A stretch of DNA of 6,646 nt from DAOWGG01 sp965369815 (GTDB taxonomy: Bacteria; Patescibacteriota; Gracilibacteria; UM-FILTER-43-11), in contig CBDUQS010000050.1 in NCBI GenBank assembly GCA_965369815.1, positions 1-6,646 on the forward strand. The letters run 5' to 3'. A program made the translations under genes and the position numbers. The notes under the pieces are model-generated. The model worked only from the letters and a program-made list of their open reading frames with translations. It did not search any database and had not been told where the DNA came from. Below are positions 5,242 to 6,646 of this stretch, piece by piece; the first letter of the stretch is position 1; every line of letters starts with the position of its first letter.

Positions 5242-6108
5242 CTATTCCATCTCAACCAACACCCCTTCATCAAATTCAAAACCCTCCTCAATCACCAAAT
5301 CTGCTTCACCCGAAAGTTCTTTGGTTTCACCAGTATCAATCACCCAGAACCATAAGCCATGCTCAGTTAAAAGAAAGGTTTCACCGTCCTTAGTACAAGC
5401 ATGTCCCGTTGTGTAATTTGTCGTATCATCACCACTGTGAGTCACATTGCTCGTGCTGAGTTCTGGATCAGTAGTGACATACAAAAAGTGCTTTGTATTT
5501 CCTGCCTTAAGATCAAGGGTGTAGTCCACATATTCACAGGTGCTATTGTGAATTTGGCGACGGAATTCATTCAGAAGATGCTTGCGTTTGTAGTTTTCCA
5601 TCACAATTCTAGTTTGAGCCTCTACGGGGGCAATTAGCGTGGCGTTGATCAGGGTTTGATAATTATTATATTGAGCATGGACCACTAAAATCATCGCCAC
5701 AGCGATAACTGATGAAAAATAAATATATAAGTATTTGTGGATGGATTTCAAAAAAGTCAGCTCAATCACATAGCGCGTTGATCGAATGTAGGTGAAAAGG
5801 ACAACCAGTAGAATTTCAGTCGCGTATAATTGTTCCTCTCGAGAAGATTCTCGAATGATAGTTAGTACATTCGTGTAATAAAAAAGCAGAGCTAAAAAAA
5901 CAATCACCGAAACAAGGGTAATACGTTTTATCAGTTTCCCATGCTGAACTCGTGCCTTTATTACTACATCCACTACAAAACTCCAGTGTTTTAATACAAA
6001 TCCGTTCAATATTAAAATAATCAACAGTTCAAAAAGCGTGAATATCAGCAGAAAGCCGACAAAAAAAGCAATAGAGGGAATGATGATTTCGGTGAGCTCT
6101 GAATTCAT
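5242..6108 (-). CDS. Four-helix membrane protein with extracytoplasmic C-terminal domain, unknown function
   Basis: This 288-residue protein has hydrophobic segments at about 9-38, 62-81, 95-109 and 126-146, followed by a soluble domain (about 150-288). Loops 39-61 (HW..KARVQHGKLIKR) and 109-125 (RSTR..LKSIHK) are basic and loop 82-94 is acidic. By the positive-inside rule the short N-terminus and the C-terminal domain then face outside. The outer domain has two cysteines, Cys191 and Cys238, suited to a disulfide, a Thr/Asn/Ser-rich middle (211-236) and a strongly acidic end (EEGFEFDEG). I recognise no catalytic motif and no named family. It could be an envelope or sensory protein, but nothing here proves it. 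ATG at 6106-6108 lies about 20 nt below a candidate promoter, without a Shine-Dalgarno motif, and is 47 bp from the divergent kinase gene. Confidence 0.85.
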   Translation of the reverse strand: MNSELTEIIIPSIAFFVGFLLIFTLFELLIILILNGFVLKHWSFVVDVVIKARVQHGKLIKRITLVSVIVFLALLFYYTNVLTIIRESSREEQLYATEILLVVLFTYIRSTRYVIELTFLKSIHKYLYIYFSSVIAVAMILVVHAQYNNYQTLINATLIAPVEAQTRIVMENYKRKHLLNEFRRQIHNSTCEYVDYTLDLKAGNTKHFLYVTTDPELSTSNVTHSGDDTTNYTTGHACTKDGETFLLTEHGLWFWVIDTGETKELSGEADLVIEEGFEFDEGVLVEME

Positions 6109-6116
6109 GACCCATT

Positions 6117-6146
6117 TTGTGTTACATTAGCAATGTATCATAAAAT
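6117..6146 (+). promoter_or_regulatory. Candidate promoter of the kinase gene, giving a leaderless or nearly leaderless mRNA
   Basis: TTGTGT (6117-6122) and TAAAAT (6141-6146) lie 18 bp apart. Transcription would start near 6153, only about 3 nt before the ATG at 6156. An alternative -10, TATCAT at 6136-6141, has no good -35. Either way the leader is very short and contains no Shine-Dalgarno motif. Confidence 0.4.
6123..6137. repeat. Inverted repeat between divergent genes, possible shared operator
   Basis: TACATT and AATGTA form perfect 6-bp arms around the spacer AGC. The repeat occupies the middle of the 47-bp divergent intergenic region. It lies between the -35 and -10 of the plus-strand candidate promoter and touches the -10 of the minus-strand one. 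A dimeric regulator bound here would affect both genes. The arms are short, so chance is a real alternative. Confidence 0.35.
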
Positions 6147-6164
6147 CATTCAATCATGAATCAA
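6137..6164 (-). promoter_or_regulatory. Candidate promoter of the four-helix membrane protein gene
   Basis: On the minus strand TTGATT (6159-6164, two mismatches to TTGACA) and TATGAT (6137-6142, one mismatch to TATAAT) are separated by 16 bp. The predicted start near 6130 gives a leader of about 21 nt. The -35 lies within the first codons of the divergent kinase gene, and the -10 overlaps that gene's own -10 region. Confidence 0.45.
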
Positions 6165-6646
6165 CTTTCGATCGTGGTCACAGGTTCTCTGGCATACGAC
6201 CACATCATGACCTTTCCTGACAAATTTTCGAATCATATTATGCCCGACAAAGTGCATATGCTGAATGTCGCATTCAACATCGAAAGTCTCGACGTTCACT
6301 TTGGAGGAACAGCCGGAAATATCGCTTACAATCTTGCTTTACTGGGTGAAAAGCCCTCAATCCACGCCACAGCGGGGAGTGATTTTAGAGATTATGAAGC
6401 GAGATTAACTAAGTTGGGGTTGTTCTATAATGACATCAAGATTTTAGAGGATGCAAAAACCGCTCAAGCATTCATCACCACCGATCTTTCTGGCAATCAA
6501 ATCACCGCTTTCCACGGAGGAGCGATGTATCGGGCCCATGAACATCCACTGTTAGTCGAAAATAAATCCATCGTTATAATTGCTCCGAATGGAATTGAGG
6601 CGATGACTGATCACACAGGGTATTGTCAGAAAAATAAGCTCCCATT
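6156..6646 (+). CDS. PfkB/ribokinase-family carbohydrate or nucleoside kinase, 3' truncated
   Basis: The frame is open from ATG at 6156 to the window edge, giving 163 N-terminal residues of a family usually about 300-330 long. The start VVTGSLAYDHIMTFP is the first beta strand plus the substrate-binding Asp (Asp15). A lid-like segment follows, then the glycine-rich signature FGGTAGNIAYNLALLGEKP (about 49-67) and ATAGSDF, which match the PfkB N-terminal signature. Residues 106-122 (FITTDLSGNQITAFHGG) are the usual central sheet of adenosine-kinase-like members. The family transfers phosphate from ATP to a sugar or nucleoside hydroxyl in the cytosol. The catalytic GAGD motif lies beyond the window. 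The overall style (VTGSLAYD, DxxGNQIT) leans toward the adenosine-kinase-like branch, but the substrate cannot be fixed. The ATG is supported by the signature strand at residues 5-12 and by the divergent promoter region, and no Shine-Dalgarno motif is present. Confidence 0.88.
   Translation, partial: MNQLSIVVTGSLAYDHIMTFPDKFSNHIMPDKVHMLNVAFNIESLDVHFGGTAGNIAYNLALLGEKPSIHATAGSDFRDYEARLTKLGLFYNDIKILEDAKTAQAFITTDLSGNQITAFHGGAMYRAHEHPLLVENKSIVIIAPNGIEAMTDHTGYCQKNKLP

Noticed and set aside
5401..5637. Plus-strand open frame of 78 codons
   Set aside because: It is antisense to the outer domain of the four-helix membrane protein and shows no coding character. The frame at 2747-2989 antisense to elp3 is rejected likewise.

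Overview
The window looks like a fragment of an uncultivated bacterium, most likely a member of the Patescibacteria (CPR), possibly Peregrinibacteria. This is an inference from gene content and style: a stand-alone bacterial Elp3, small-genome membrane proteins of unknown function, and a repeat-rich cysteine-rich secreted protein. Other supporting signs are an AT-rich heptamer tandem repeat of a kind common in such genomes, sigma70-like promoters with short leaders, and no Shine-Dalgarno motif at any of the five visible start sites. Most of the window is about 40% GC. The first 1.6 kb is clearly richer (55-63% in two lines counted by hand).

Layout. Bases 1-1592 (+) hold the 3' part of a large secreted or surface protein. 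It has three tandem doublets of EGF-like modules (period 312-315 bp) followed by a cysteine-free C-terminal region of about 224 residues. A strong UUCG-capped intrinsic terminator (1613-1668) closes it. An 18-bp perfect palindrome with three evenly spaced GATC sites (1696-1713) then precedes a polytopic membrane protein (1735-2679, +). That gene converges with elp3 (2687-4324, -), leaving only 7 bp between the stop codons. elp3 carries an in-frame block of six heptamers between its catalytic domains and has its own promoter. Upstream of it is a secreted staphylococcal-nuclease-like protein (4403-4999, -), which starts at TTG and is driven by a perfect TTGACA-N17-TATAAT promoter. An AT-rich 242-bp gap follows. 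Next comes a four-helix membrane protein with an extracytoplasmic C-terminal domain (5242-6108, -). It is transcribed divergently from a PfkB-family sugar or nucleoside kinase (6156 to the window end, +, truncated).

How the genes relate. No single pathway joins them. They fall into separate transcription units: a cell-surface or secreted set (EGF-repeat protein, nuclease, two membrane proteins), one tRNA-modification enzyme and one small-molecule kinase. The secreted nuclease could serve nucleotide scavenging in a host-dependent cell, and the kinase might be a nucleoside kinase. A functional link between the two is only a suggestion. No RNA gene, CRISPR array, transposase or attachment site was found.
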